A stretch of DNA of 64,000 nt from Ardenticatenales bacterium (GCA_020634795.1 JACKAZ010000002.1:345943-409942); one strand, 5' to 3'. Shown: positions 8,373 to 16,802, numbered from the stretch's first letter. The notes: a model not told the origin generated them from the letters alone. Numbers and translations: made by a program.

Positions 8373-8415
8373 GGTTCCTTTCCTTTCGACACCTGACGCT
8401 GCGTGCATGTGCTTG

Positions 8416-9075
8416 TTAGCTCTTGATCCTATGAAGAATTTTGCCTAACGTGAGAGCTACCTTTAGAGACCACACTTCTAGCCTACCCATCGAGGCCGCC
8501 GCCCACGGCTTAAGTGGCTCCCCTATAAGCTCCTTGGCTACCACCAACTGGGGTGGTGTGAGGAAAATAAGCACCACGCATTGATCATTAGTATCAATCC
8601 AATAATAGCGTCCATCGACTCCTGTCGCCGCTAGAGCGCGATTAATACAACCAATAAAACGTAAATCAACCCAATCACCGAGGAACTTCAGCGGCTGCTG
8701 ATAAGTGTGGTCGAACAGTTTGAACGTAAGGAGCAGTTCACCATCATATTCTAATCCTTCGTCGGCTTCTGGAGTAACTACCACTTGCTGTGGGGCAAAC
8801 ATGCCGCGTGAAATATTAGCTAAGTCGCTGACAAGTGCTTCATACGATGCGGATACTGTCGGATCCCACAAGTACTCTGTGTCAAACCAATATGTGAGCT
8901 GTGGCAACTGATACACAAGGCGGTCAACGGACAGATTTTCCTCTTGTATCGTTTGACATCTCTCAACGACCTCGCCTTCTGTTAAATGACTTAGTAATCC
9001 TACCTCATTTAACCGTTTAATCGCACGCTCTATTTCTTGTTTTCCATTGTGCCTATCGCCATATAAACTTCTCAT
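8416..9075 (-). CDS. Unknown cassette-type protein
   Basis: 219 residues, ATG at 9075 with AAGGAAGAAG upstream. An N-terminal helical part (KQEIERAIKRLNEVGLLSHLTEGEVVERCQ) is followed by a mixed alpha/beta domain with aromatic-rich segments (LPQLTYWFDTEYLWDP, LGDWVDLRFIGCINRAL, DGRYYWIDTND). No signal peptide or membrane segment. I do not recognise a family. The gene is clearly AT-richer than the chromosome. Its stop codon lies in AGCTAAC, and the same heptamer in the same relation to the gene occurs before its start (9116-9122), as integron cassette boundaries do. It shares orientation with the GH114 gene. Confidence 0.7.
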   Translation of the reverse strand: MRSLYGDRHNGKQEIERAIKRLNEVGLLSHLTEGEVVERCQTIQEENLSVDRLVYQLPQLTYWFDTEYLWDPTVSASYEALVSDLANISRGMFAPQQVVVTPEADEGLEYDGELLLTFKLFDHTYQQPLKFLGDWVDLRFIGCINRALAATGVDGRYYWIDTNDQCVVLIFLTPPQLVVAKELIGEPLKPWAAASMGRLEVWSLKVALTLGKILHRIKS

Positions 9076-9115
9076 TCAATTACTTCTTCCTTATTATTGG
9101 CGTATAGTCGTGAAG

Positions 9116-9230
9116 AGCTAACACATCTCTGGCGGACGAACTGCGGCACAATCCTACCGGTTTCGGCTTATGCCGACGTTGATTCGGCATGAACCCATAT
9201 TGGGGGCAATTGCCGCCAAGCGTTCGGCAT
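9116..9230. repeat. Inverted-repeat-rich segment, possible degenerate attC
   Basis: AGCTAAC at 9116-9122 and GTTCGGC at 9222-9228 enclose TGGCGG and CCGCCA as inner complementary boxes. Between them TTCGGC or TTCGGCAT occurs three times and its complement ATGCCGAA-like form once, giving a local hairpin near 9167-9190. It fits a degenerate attC for the cassette at 8416-9075, but spacers are unequal, so support is weak. No gene is supported from 9076 to 9593. Confidence 0.35.
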
Positions 9231-9533
9231 AAAATAGAAAAACGGATATTTAAGCCGACGATCCGCACCGTACTTTCAAGAGTCTTAGCAGTGCTCTCGA
9301 CTGGGAGCCTTTGGGCCTGCGAGCCTCTCTGTGACTAAACTGGCGACAGGTGATTCGCAGAACCCCGTACCATGCGTGCCTCTGCTCGGTCCAAGCTCTG
9401 TAAGGCGTCTCATCACAATCTATCGAACATGGTAACTCATTGGAAATTTCCACGTCTTTCGTTGCGATGCAAGGCTTTACATCGTTTCTCAGCAATGTCA
9501 TCCCATGATTGGCCGTGGTAGGTAACATTGCCT

Positions 9534-9577
9534 ACCCCCAGCTCCCCCAGCTCCCCCAGCTCCCCAAGCTCCCCCAC
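9534..9577. repeat. 9-bp tandem repeat tract (CCCCCAGCT)
   Basis: About five copies of the complement of the GAGCTGGGG unit, located just downstream of the dGTPase stop codon. Same family as 5244-5310, 35952-36032 and others. Confidence 0.85.
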
Positions 9578-9593
9578 CTGAGCAACAGCCCTG

Positions 9594-10763
9594 CTACGCC
9601 GATTCCCACGGGTTGAAGAGGCGATCCCACTCTTGGGTCGCGTACCGATCGGTCATGCCGGCGAGGTAGTCGGTGATCGCGCGCGGCTTGCCCAGCCTGT
9701 CGATCAGCGCTTGTGTGCTGCGCGGGAGCTGTTCGGGCCGCGCCATGTACTCTTCCCAGAGGTGCTTCAGTACCCGCTGCGCCTTGGTGGACATCCGCAC
9801 GACGCGGTAGTGGCGGTACATGTTCTCGTAGAGAAAGTTCTTCAATTGCCGATCCATCCGCTTCATTTCGTCCGAAGTGCGGATCAGCAGTCCGTCCCAG
9901 TGACGCACATCGTCGAGCGACTGCACTCCCGAGGCGTTGATCGCGTGGGTCGATGTTTGGAGCAGGTCGGTGACCAGCAGGTTGATCAACTTGCGGATCA
10001 TGCGGTGGCGCGTCATCTCGTTCCAGACCAGCTCCGTCTCTTGTTCGGCCTGCACCAGCTCGAATGCTTGCTCCACCAAATCGATCTCGGCGTCGCGAAG
10101 CTGCTCGTAATTCAGGATGTTGGCCCGCAGCCCATCGTCCAAGTCGTGGCTGGTGTAGGCGATGGCATCACAATAATTGACCACTTGCGCTTCGAGCGTG
10201 GGGTTAAGCGCGGGGTGGTAACCATCGTTGTCGGGGTCAGCCAGATCATACTCGGATTCATGCTTCACGATCCCTTCCCGCACCTCGTAGCTCAAGTTCA
10301 AGCCCGGGAAATCGGGGAAACGGTTCTCCAAGTCGGTGACGATGCGTAGCGTCTGTTTGTTGTGGTCAAAGCCGCCGTGATCGGCCATCAATTCATCCAA
10401 TATCTGCTCGCCCGCATGGCCAAACGGCGTATGGCCCAGGTCGTGAGCCAAGGTGATTGCCTCGGTCAAATCCTCGTTCAGCCGCAATGCCCGCGCGATG
10501 GTGCGGCCGATCTGCGCCGCCTCGATCGTGTGGGTCAGCCGCGTGCGGAAGTAATCGCCCTCGAAGTTGACGAAGACCTGCGTCTTGTATTCCAGGCGGC
10601 GGAAGGCGGTGGTATGGATGATGCGGTCGCGGTCGCGCTGGAAGGCGGTGCGGTAGGCGTGCTTCGCCTCGGGAATATCACGGCCCGCACTCTTGCCGCT
10701 GTGGGCGGCCCACGGCGCCAGCATCTGTGCCTCGATCGCTTCATAAGATTCGCGTGTTTGCAT
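9594..10763 (-). CDS. dgt: dGTPase-like HD-domain nucleotide triphosphohydrolase
   Basis: 389 residues, usual for the short dGTPase family. The HD metal site is complete: RTRLTHTIEAAQIGRTIARAL, the LAHDLGHTPFGHAGE motif (His-Asp pair), and YTSHDLDDGLR supplying the last aspartate. It also has the N-terminal AYRTAFQRDRDRIIHT segment typical of dGTPases. The enzyme releases triphosphate from dGTP (and often other dNTPs), tuning the nucleotide pool. The start has GAGGAG at the right distance. It stands alone, with repeat tracts on both sides. Confidence 0.95.
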   Translation of the reverse strand: MQTRESYEAIEAQMLAPWAAHSGKSAGRDIPEAKHAYRTAFQRDRDRIIHTTAFRRLEYKTQVFVNFEGDYFRTRLTHTIEAAQIGRTIARALRLNEDLTEAITLAHDLGHTPFGHAGEQILDELMADHGGFDHNKQTLRIVTDLENRFPDFPGLNLSYEVREGIVKHESEYDLADPDNDGYHPALNPTLEAQVVNYCDAIAYTSHDLDDGLRANILNYEQLRDAEIDLVEQAFELVQAEQETELVWNEMTRHRMIRKLINLLVTDLLQTSTHAINASGVQSLDDVRHWDGLLIRTSDEMKRMDRQLKNFLYENMYRHYRVVRMSTKAQRVLKHLWEEYMARPEQLPRSTQALIDRLGKPRAITDYLAGMTDRYATQEWDRLFNPWESA

Positions 10764-10811
10764 GGCTCCTCTTCACTGTGATAGTACTTGGTATCTATTG
10801 TTCAATACGGC

Positions 10812-10990
10812 AATACAGAACGGCAACGCAGAGCAGGTAACGCAGAGCAGGTAACGCAGAACGCAGAACGAACAAGACGCATTAAAGAAGAAACAGTTGC
10901 CCATGCACCATGCACCATGCACCATGCACCATGCACCGTCACTGCAGCACCCTATAACTCATCAAACTCATCAAACTCATCAAACTCACC
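10812..10990. repeat. Cluster of three tandem-repeat families
   Basis: AACGCAGA-type repeats with AGCAGGT interruptions at about 10816-10872, six copies of GCACCAT at about 10901-10937, and ACTCATCAA copies at about 10960-10990. The last run touches the stop codon of the deacetylase gene at 10986. Confidence 0.9.
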
Positions 10991-12386
10991 GCCCCCGCCA
11001 ATAATCCATCTGACTCAGCACCGCCTCGGCGAAGTCGCCGCCGTGGACGCGGACACGGGGCAGCGTCATCATCGTGGTGCTGTCGGCGGTGGTGCCGCCC
11101 GCCGTGGTGACGGCCACGGCATAGCCCGCGTCGCGGGCCAGCGCTGCCACTTGGTCGTTGAGCTTGCCGAAGGGATAACCGAGCGTCGTCGCCTCCACGC
11201 CGAGCTTTTCCACGAGTAACGCGCGGGATCGACTGAGCTGCCACCACGCATCATCGCGGCTGAGCGTGGTCAGGTCGGCGTGACCCGTCGTGTGCGACGA
11301 CATCTCCATGCCAGTTGCGGCCATCTCCGCCGCCTGTTCCCACGACATGTACAAGGGATGGCGCTGTTCGAGCAGATCGGTCACCAAGAAGAAGGTCCCG
11401 ACCGCCCCCTCCTGCTGCATGATCGGGAAAGCGTTCTGGTAGTTGTCGAGGTAGCCGTCGTCGAAGGTCAGCACGATCGGCTTCGGCGGCAGGGGCGTGC
11501 CGGTTGCCAGCGCTTCGGCCAGTTGGGAGAGGGTGATTGTGGTGTAGCCCTGCTCCCGCAAAGTGACCAGATGGCTACGGAAGAGGTCCGGCCCCACGCT
11601 CAGGTCGCGCCGGTAACGGTCGGCGTCGGGGGGCGCTGCGCTGATGTAGTGATACATCAGGATCGGAACATCGAGCTGCCGCGCCTGTCCGTCCCAACGC
11701 AGGCCGTCGGGCAGCGGGGTCGCTTCGACCACGGTCGCTTGGGCGGGCACTTCCAGCGTCAACACCTGCTGCGAAAGGGCCGTTAGCGGCTTACCCGCCG
11801 TTCCTACCGCCCCCTTCATCCGCTGAAAGTCGATGCGGATGAGCTGCTGGCCGCTGCCCTCGCAATCGTGCGTATCGGTCAGAAAGGCGACCGAGGAGCC
11901 GAACGGGCGGCCCTGTTCATCCACCACCGAGGCGATCCACCAGCCACTCAGCGGGCGGTTGTCCAGCAGGATTTCGTAGCCGCCATCGTCCAACGTGTTG
12001 ATCGTCCCGCTGGGCGCACTCTGTAGCTCGCGCTCGTCCCCTTCGCGCCAGACACGCACGCTCAGTCCGTTGAGCGCGTTCACCCCATCGTGGAGGATGC
12101 CGTGCAGCGCGGTGCGGTTGCAATTGGCGCTGCTGCCCCGCTGCACGCCGGTGAATTGGCTGTTTTCGGCCTCGTCGTCGGCCAAGATGACCCCCGCTGC
12201 CGCCGTGGCAGGCGGTGGGGTGACGGGATCGAGGTTGATGGCGGCAGGCACAACGCGCGGCGGGCCGCCTTCGGCTACCACATCGTTGCCCCACAGCGAA
12301 AAGGCCACGACCAGGACAATGCCCAGCGCGGCCACACCATGCAGCACCCATGCCCAAAGCGGTGCGGCGGACGACGATTGACGCAT
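10986..12386 (-). CDS. Membrane-anchored polysaccharide deacetylase (NodB domain)
   Basis: 466 residues from ATG 12386; the upstream ORF extension overlaps the preceding gene. One membrane helix (about 10-33) anchors an extracytoplasmic protein. An N-terminal beta-rich region (about 75-200, with NCNRTALHGILHDG) precedes the NodB fold. There PILMYHYIS, VLTFDDGYLDNY (metal Asp pair) and SSHTTGHADL (metal histidines) are all present. It should remove acetyl groups from a cell-surface polysaccharide such as an N-acetylglucosamine polymer. The start is five bases after the HAS-barrel gene's stop, suggesting co-transcription. The final residues run into the ACTCATCAA repeat. Confidence 0.92.
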   Translation of the reverse strand: MRQSSSAAPLWAWVLHGVAALGIVLVVAFSLWGNDVVAEGGPPRVVPAAINLDPVTPPPATAAAGVILADDEAENSQFTGVQRGSSANCNRTALHGILHDGVNALNGLSVRVWREGDERELQSAPSGTINTLDDGGYEILLDNRPLSGWWIASVVDEQGRPFGSSVAFLTDTHDCEGSGQQLIRIDFQRMKGAVGTAGKPLTALSQQVLTLEVPAQATVVEATPLPDGLRWDGQARQLDVPILMYHYISAAPPDADRYRRDLSVGPDLFRSHLVTLREQGYTTITLSQLAEALATGTPLPPKPIVLTFDDGYLDNYQNAFPIMQQEGAVGTFFLVTDLLEQRHPLYMSWEQAAEMAATGMEMSSHTTGHADLTTLSRDDAWWQLSRSRALLVEKLGVEATTLGYPFGKLNDQVAALARDAGYAVAVTTAGGTTADSTTMMTLPRVRVHGGDFAEAVLSQMDYWRGR

Positions 12387-12391
12387 GGCGT

Positions 12392-12979
12392 TTAACGTGG
12401 CTCCACGGCGCTGAGCAACGCCAACAACTGCCGATGATCCGCCTTGAGCAGCCGCAGGCAATCACGGGTCGCCCGCTCCAACCAGTCGTTATCGTCGCCC
12501 CGACGCCGCGCCACCACGCGCAGATGCGCCGCCAAAAGCTGCTCGGGCGGGGTCGGCGTTTGGGCAGCGTGAAGCAACGTCAAATACGCCGGATGGTCGC
12601 TGATCAGCCGTAGCTCGTTGTCGCTGACCAGATGCACCGCATGGTGCATGGGCGGCGGCGAGGGGGGCAGCCCCGTGCGGATCCGCTCATCCTCGTCCTG
12701 CCACGCCACCAGCGCCACTTGAAAGATCGTCTGCAGCAGCCGCGTCAGTTGGGGATGCACATCGTAGATCGCCTCGTCCACCACGCCGTCAGTGCCACGG
12801 CGCACGGCGCGGCGACCACTGTCGGGGCTGCTGGTGCTGCCGTAACAGACCACCCCGAAGCAGTAGCTCGCCCCACCGACGTTAACCTTCACCAATTCGC
12901 CCAGCGGGGGCGGGCGGTGCAGTGTCGTGCTTTCAGCCACAAAAGCGAGGGAGCTGGTTTCGATGATTTCGCCGATCAT
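12392..12979 (-). CDS. HAS-barrel domain protein (HerA/NurA-associated type)
   Basis: 195 residues from ATG 12979. The first 60 residues (IGEIIETSSLAFVAES, LGELVKVNVG, YCFGVVCYGS) match the HAS-barrel, the small beta-barrel at the N-terminus of HerA translocases. The remainder is helical (LTRLLQTIFQVALVAW, LRLLKADHRQLLALLSAV). No Walker motifs are present, so this is not HerA itself. It lies just downstream of a nurA gene in the same orientation, which supports a role with the HerA-NurA DNA-end processing pair. The start has no ribosome-binding site and directly abuts a repeat tract. The ORF could be read further upstream only through repeat DNA. Confidence 0.75.
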   Translation of the reverse strand: MIGEIIETSSLAFVAESTTLHRPPPLGELVKVNVGGASYCFGVVCYGSTSSPDSGRRAVRRGTDGVVDEAIYDVHPQLTRLLQTIFQVALVAWQDEDERIRTGLPPSPPPMHHAVHLVSDNELRLISDHPAYLTLLHAAQTPTPPEQLLAAHLRVVARRRGDDNDWLERATRDCLRLLKADHRQLLALLSAVEPR

Positions 12980-13325
12980 GGAGTTTGATGAGTGTTGGAG
13001 TGTTGGGGTGTTGGAGTGTTGGAGTTTGATGAGTTTTGTGAGTTTTATGAGTTTAATGAGTTTGATGAGTTTTGGAGTGCTGGAGTGTTGGAGTGTTGGA
13101 GTATGATGAGTGCGGAAGTTGGGTTTGATGAATTGATGAAGCGTTGGAACGGGGGCAGAGCGGTGAGACGTAGGAAAGGTCTTTCCATTCGCTTCGCGAT
13201 TCTCCATTCTCCATTCGCCGTTCTGCGTTCTGCGTTCTGCGTTCTGCGTTGCTGTTCCGTTCTGCGTTCTGCGTTCTGCGTTACCTGCTCTGCGTTACCT
13301 GCTCTGCGTTGCCGTTCTGCGTTAT
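12980..13325. repeat. 350-base intergenic array of tandem repeats
   Basis: Between the HAS-barrel start and the nurA stop lie 8-bp GTGTTGGA repeats, 9-bp GAGTTTGAT/TTTGATGAG repeats, TCCATTC repeats near 13190-13210 and 7-bp TTCTGCG repeats to about 13320. No gene is seen. The whole intergenic space consists of repeat families found elsewhere in the window. Confidence 0.9.
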
Positions 13326-13329
13326 CCGT

Positions 13330-14502
13330 TTAGACCGCTCTCAGTCGCTTGTGGAAGCTTTTCGCGGGGCGGAAGATACTGATCCCCTGCCGCTCCAACT
13401 GTTCGTCGATCATCTGGCGGACCAGTTCGCGATCGGTCACGGAGATGACGGCGGCTTCGTGGGCCTCGTGCAGCGCGGGTGGGTAGGGCGGCGCTTGACC
13501 GGAGCGCTGACATTGGTCGAGCAAGACGCCGTGCGCCAACGCGAACAGCTCGGGGTCGTCGCTGACCCAGCGCGGCATCTCCACGCGGGCGATCTCGTCG
13601 CCCGTGCTCATGTAGAAATAGTGAATACGATGCTCACCGTACTGTTGCATGATCGGATCTTCGCTCGCGAACAGGCAACTCCGCTCGCCCACTTCCAGAA
13701 AATCGAAGAGCAACGCCGGGTCCCGATAGCCCTTCAAATGATAGCACAATTGGACTTCTTCCTCGCCCCTCGCATGACAATCGCGGCACCGTTCGGGAGA
13801 GGTCGGACAGAGGTAGATGCGCAGCGCCTTGATCAGCTCCAAGCTGGCGGTGTTGGAGATGTAGCCCAGCACCGGGACCCGCATCGCGCGCAACTGATCG
13901 AAGACCGCCATCATCGCGGGCACCAATCCCCATTGATCCACCACCTCGTTGCGGAAACCCCACATCACCAACTGCCCATCGACCATCGCCACGCAGGGCC
14001 GCGGCAGCTGCGCCACCAGAGCGGGCAGCGCTTGCAACTCTTGGACGCGCATCCGCAGGCTGGTGCGCTGTTCGTTCATCGGCACCATGCCCTTCTCGTC
14101 CCAGAACTGCTCGATCGGCGCATGGTAGAAGGTCGCCGCGCTTTCGATCTGCGCCGCTGGTCGATCCCCGTAGTGGATCGCCACCGTGCCCGCGTTGAGC
14201 AGGTAGTACGGTAGCGGATGATCACGGTCGGGCGTGATGGCAGAGCCGTCGACCGCAACGATGCTGTAGCTGGTTGGCGCGCGCGGGGCCGCCATCCGCT
14301 CGTCGAGCCGCCCCAGCGGACGGGGCGCGATCATCTTCGCGGTTGGGTCGTTGTGCGGCGACAGCTTCTCGTCCAGCCGATCCGCATCGTAATTCCGAAG
14401 CAGCCAGCGGGCCAGCGTCATCCACTGCCGTCGCTCGCTGATGCTGGCCGCGACCGTCATCTGCTCGATCTCGTCGTAGAACTGTTCGTGGTTGAGGGTC
14501 AT
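13330..14502 (-). CDS. nurA: NurA-domain 5'-3' nuclease
   Basis: 390 residues. The NurA core is recognised by SIVAVDGSAI (first metal-binding Asp), the second acidic motif CVAMVDGQLVMWG, LGYISNTASLELIKALRIYLC, and late MPRWV followed by a long C-terminal helix region. NurA works with the HerA translocase to resect DNA double-strand breaks. A cysteine pair in ERCRDCHARGEEEVQLC is unusual and could bind a metal. The start lacks a ribosome-binding site because repeat DNA (GAGTTTTGTGAGT) comes right up to it. Gene order nurA then HAS-barrel protein suggests one repair unit even though herA is not in the window. Confidence 0.88.
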   Translation of the reverse strand: MTLNHEQFYDEIEQMTVAASISERRQWMTLARWLLRNYDADRLDEKLSPHNDPTAKMIAPRPLGRLDERMAAPRAPTSYSIVAVDGSAITPDRDHPLPYYLLNAGTVAIHYGDRPAAQIESAATFYHAPIEQFWDEKGMVPMNEQRTSLRMRVQELQALPALVAQLPRPCVAMVDGQLVMWGFRNEVVDQWGLVPAMMAVFDQLRAMRVPVLGYISNTASLELIKALRIYLCPTSPERCRDCHARGEEEVQLCYHLKGYRDPALLFDFLEVGERSCLFASEDPIMQQYGEHRIHYFYMSTGDEIARVEMPRWVSDDPELFALAHGVLLDQCQRSGQAPPYPPALHEAHEAAVISVTDRELVRQMIDEQLERQGISIFRPAKSFHKRLRAV

Positions 14503-14514
14503 CTTTGTTGAGTT

Positions 14515-14606
14515 AATGAGTTTTGTGAGTTTAATGAGTTTCGTGAGTGTTGGAGTGTTGGAGTGCTGGAGTGTTGGAGTGTCGGAGTGCTGGAGTGCTG
14601 GAGTCC
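14515..14606. repeat. Tandem-repeat tract upstream of nurA
   Basis: GAGTTTTGT/GAGTTTAAT nine-base units (about 14515-14548) followed by eight-base GTGTTGGA/GTGCTGGA units (about 14548-14606). Confidence 0.9.
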
Positions 14607-14627
14607 GGAGTTAGCGGCTTTTCATGG

Positions 14628-14824
14628 TCTCGACTTTGTACAAAATTCTTGTGGAGGACAAGTGCCCCTCAGAGAGAGATTTCCTGACTGAAGTGACTAG
14701 CTGAATTTCCAGACAGCCGTAGATCAGGCTGACATTCGTTTATTCTGCGACCTGCATTAACTCTCTGGCAAGCCTACTTGTGACCTTTGCCCACTGTGAA
14801 GGCCAAAAATGTACAAAGTCGAGA
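14628..14824. mobile_element. 197-bp MITE-like element with 15-bp terminal inverted repeats
   Basis: TCTCGACTTTGTACA at 14628-14642 is exactly complementary to TGTACAAAGTCGAGA at 14810-14824. Partial pairing continues inwards in the A/T-rich stretch. The 197 bases between are non-coding and AT-richer than the chromosome. Size, perfect ends and absence of a gene fit a non-autonomous miniature transposon. No clear target duplication is visible (only TGG-like flanks). Confidence 0.65.
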
Positions 14825-14894
14825 TGGTGACGTCTGTCACAATCCTGATTGGCGGCCAGAGCCACAAGAGCAAAGCGGCGATACAGGGGTCAAG

Positions 14895-15016
14895 CTCTTT
14901 CCATTCTCTATTCTCCATTCTCCATCTGCCGTTCTGCGTTCTGCATTATTTGCTCTGCGTTACCTGCTCTGCGTTACCTGCTCTGCGTTACCTGCTCTAC
15001 GTTGCCGTTCTGCGCG
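14895..15016. repeat. TCCATTC and GCTCTGCGTTACCT repeat tract
   Basis: TTCTCCATTC units at about 14895-14930, then copies of a 14-base unit containing CTGCGTTACC up to about 15000. The stop codon and last 20 or so codons of the phospholipase-like pseudogene lie inside this tract. Confidence 0.85.
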
Positions 15017-15682
15017 GTGGATGCGGTGCAGATGCGTGGTGGCCTCAGCGACGAAGCGCTGCATCGTGCGCTGGTCGAGGTAGGCGTAAGGTCGGTTCAG
15101 GTCGTAGTCGGGCGGGTGACTGTAGCAGACGTGGATGTGGTCGAGCCGCCAGTTTAACCCATCTTCGAACAGAAAGGCGAAGGGCGGCGACGGGTTGGGA
15201 TGGGGCAGGATCACCCGACTGAAGAGACTGTCGCCCGTCCGCTGGACGTAGAGATGGTCCAAGCCGTACCAATCCCGCTTGACGGCGGTAATCACCGCGT
15301 CAGCGTCGTCGGCCAACTAATCGGCCAAGGCGGTGGCGGTGGGCCGCCATACCTTGCGACTCCAAAGGTTGTCGCAGAGCAGGTGAAAGAAGTAGCCTAG
15401 CGCGAAGGCATAGTCGGCGGTTGTCAGTTCGTCCGACTCCTGCAGGTAGCCTTCGTAAAAGCGCGTGTCCTCGATCTTGTCTTCCTCGCTGCTGTCAGGT
15501 GTCAAGAAGTGGGTCACCGATTTGGGTGGATCGAAGGCATCCCACCCTTCGTTGGGCCTGCCCGAATCGGGCGCGAGCGAGCCGAAGGCAAAGGCGACTT
15601 CGTCCAACGGGCGTACCTCTTCCTCGACCAGCCGCGGCAACAGCCGTTCCGCGACCCGCAAATGACAAATCCACGTTCCCAT
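14960..15682 (-). pseudogene. Zinc-dependent phospholipase C-like gene with in-frame TAG
   Basis: The first part (15682-15317) starts MGTWICHLRVAERLL and contains FAFGSLAPDSG and YFFHLLCDNLW, typical of the zinc-dependent phospholipase C / S1-P1-like helical family, with His and Asp metal ligands. A TAG at 15317-15319 interrupts it. The same frame continues at once as LADDADAVITAVKRDWYGLDHLYVQ with no gap or frame change, so a single nonsense change is the simplest cause. The C-terminal end (RQRRAGNAEQVTQ) is encoded by intergenic repeat DNA, so the original terminus has been lost. Probably inactive, unless the two pieces are made separately. Confidence 0.75.
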
Positions 15683-15861
15683 CTATCGTCCTCCCACCTC
15701 TATGGCTCTCGACTCGCCGCTTTTGGCATGGCAAACGAACAGACTGTCACGACTACCAACTGTCACCCTGAGGCGTTAGCCGAAGGGTCTGGCAGCGGAA
15801 CGTGATGTGGAACGGCGATTGGAGAGGGAGAGTGTAGCACAGAGAGGTTAGGCAGGGGACA

Positions 15862-15970
15862 GGCGGGGCGGGGGATAGGAAATCCCCGCTGTGAACGGCG
15901 TGTCCGCGCAGGCGGTGGGGTCCCGCTTACGGGTAGAGGCCCAGCGGGGGATTATTCCCCGGCTGGGGCC
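15862..15970. repeat. REP-like palindromes (pair)
   Basis: Two imperfect palindromes of the GCGGGGGATT/AATCCCCGC type, at about 15867-15889 and 15948-15968, separated by a GC-rich linker containing CGCGCAGGCGG. Similar units flank the transposase remnant and occur near 16.6, 16.8, 21.2 and 52.9 kb. The rest of 15683-16031 shows no gene. Confidence 0.7.
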
Positions 15971-16031
15971 GCGCGACGCACGCTTAGCCCTATAAGAACT
16001 TCCGCCAGCCCGTCCTAGGATTGCGACCACG

Positions 16032-16250
16032 GTGACTACTGCTGATCTACTGAAACAGCTAAAAGGCTTTTCGTCACGATTCGTGAACGATTCACTCAAC
16101 TTTGGTTACCTCTTTCGCTGGCAAGGTGGCTATGCAGCCTTCTCGGTAAGTCGTAGTAATCTAGCGGCAGGTATCGACTATGTGCTGCGTCAAAAAGAAC
16201 ACTATTATACGCGGGCGGAAGTTCTGATAAGGTTAGTTGTGTGCGCCTAG
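16032..16250 (+). pseudogene. Remnant of a REP-associated Y1 (IS200-like) transposase
   Basis: The 72-codon frame encodes LLKQLKGFSSRFVND, FRWQGGYAAFSVS and a terminal RQKEHYYTR. This matches the C-terminal quarter of IS200-like TnpA_REP (RAYT) transposases, which end with a helix carrying the Q-x-EHH motif. The N-terminal half with the HUH motif is missing and no start with a ribosome-binding site exists; the frame begins at a GTG. The residue before the usual EHH has diverged to EHY. REP-like palindromes lie on both sides, as expected for the family. Clearly non-functional. Confidence 0.75.
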
Positions 16251-16276
16251 CAGGGGAATGAATTCCCCGCTGGAAG
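16251..16276. repeat. REP-like palindrome next to transposase remnant
   Basis: CAGGGGAAT-G-AATTCCCCGCTG at 16251-16273 starts directly after the stop codon of the transposase remnant. Same palindrome family as 15862-15970. Confidence 0.75.
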
Positions 16277-16388
16277 GCCTGCGGCCACGCGTCCGCCTAC
16301 GCGGACGCTCCTCTGTAAGGTCTGTTTACCTATGATTAACCCTACTCACAGTGCCGCCAGCGCGTATAATGGCCGGTGTAAGATCGCG

Positions 16389-16440
16389 CTCCCCCCAGCT
16401 CCCCCAGCTCCCCTAGCTCCTTCAGCTCCCCCAGCTCCAT
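16389..16440. repeat. Degenerate 9-bp CCCCCAGCT tract
   Basis: Five to six imperfect copies of CCCCCAGCT, with variants CCCCTAGCT and CCTTCAGCT. Same family as the tract at 5244. Confidence 0.8.
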
Positions 16441-16569
16441 AACCCAACCATTGCCGTATTTAAGCCTCTGTGTACTATGCACATTGTATATTGGTTCCCA
16501 CTTGTGAACCTGCTTCAGACCGATAATCCACCCTGTCCCTCGATAGGGTGAAAATCAAGAAGCGGAGAA

Positions 16570-16662
16570 AAGGCCTGCGCAGGCAGGTCTATTGGCGCCT
16601 CTGAGCGTAGCGAAGAGTGCTCCCGAGCGGGGTTTTCTATTCCCCTGCGTGCACCAATTCCC
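16570..16662. repeat. REP-like composite repeat, copy 1
   Basis: A GGCCTGCGCAGGCAGG palindrome (about 16573-16588) is followed by CTCTGAGCGTAGCGAAGAG and then GAGCGGGG/CCCCTGCG. The copy at 16803-16886 has the same three modules in the same order. Confidence 0.75.
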
Positions 16663-16802
16663 CGCGCCGCGCACGTGCCCACATGCCGCGCCTGCCCGCG
16701 CCGCGCGCCCACGCGAAGAGACTGCGATCAGAAATAGATGCGTTGCCCCAATTCCCCGGCAACCGAATTACATCTCTTGATAGGGCGGAAATGGATGGGC
16801 CG

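Noticed and set aside
9250..9528. 92-codon minus-strand frame in the island
   Set aside because: No ribosome-binding site and no domain; it might be a cassette relic, but there is not enough to support it.
15317..15319. TAG in the phospholipase-like gene as programmed recoding
   Set aside because: No pyrrolysine machinery or stimulatory structure is visible; a simple nonsense change together with the damaged 3' end explains it better.
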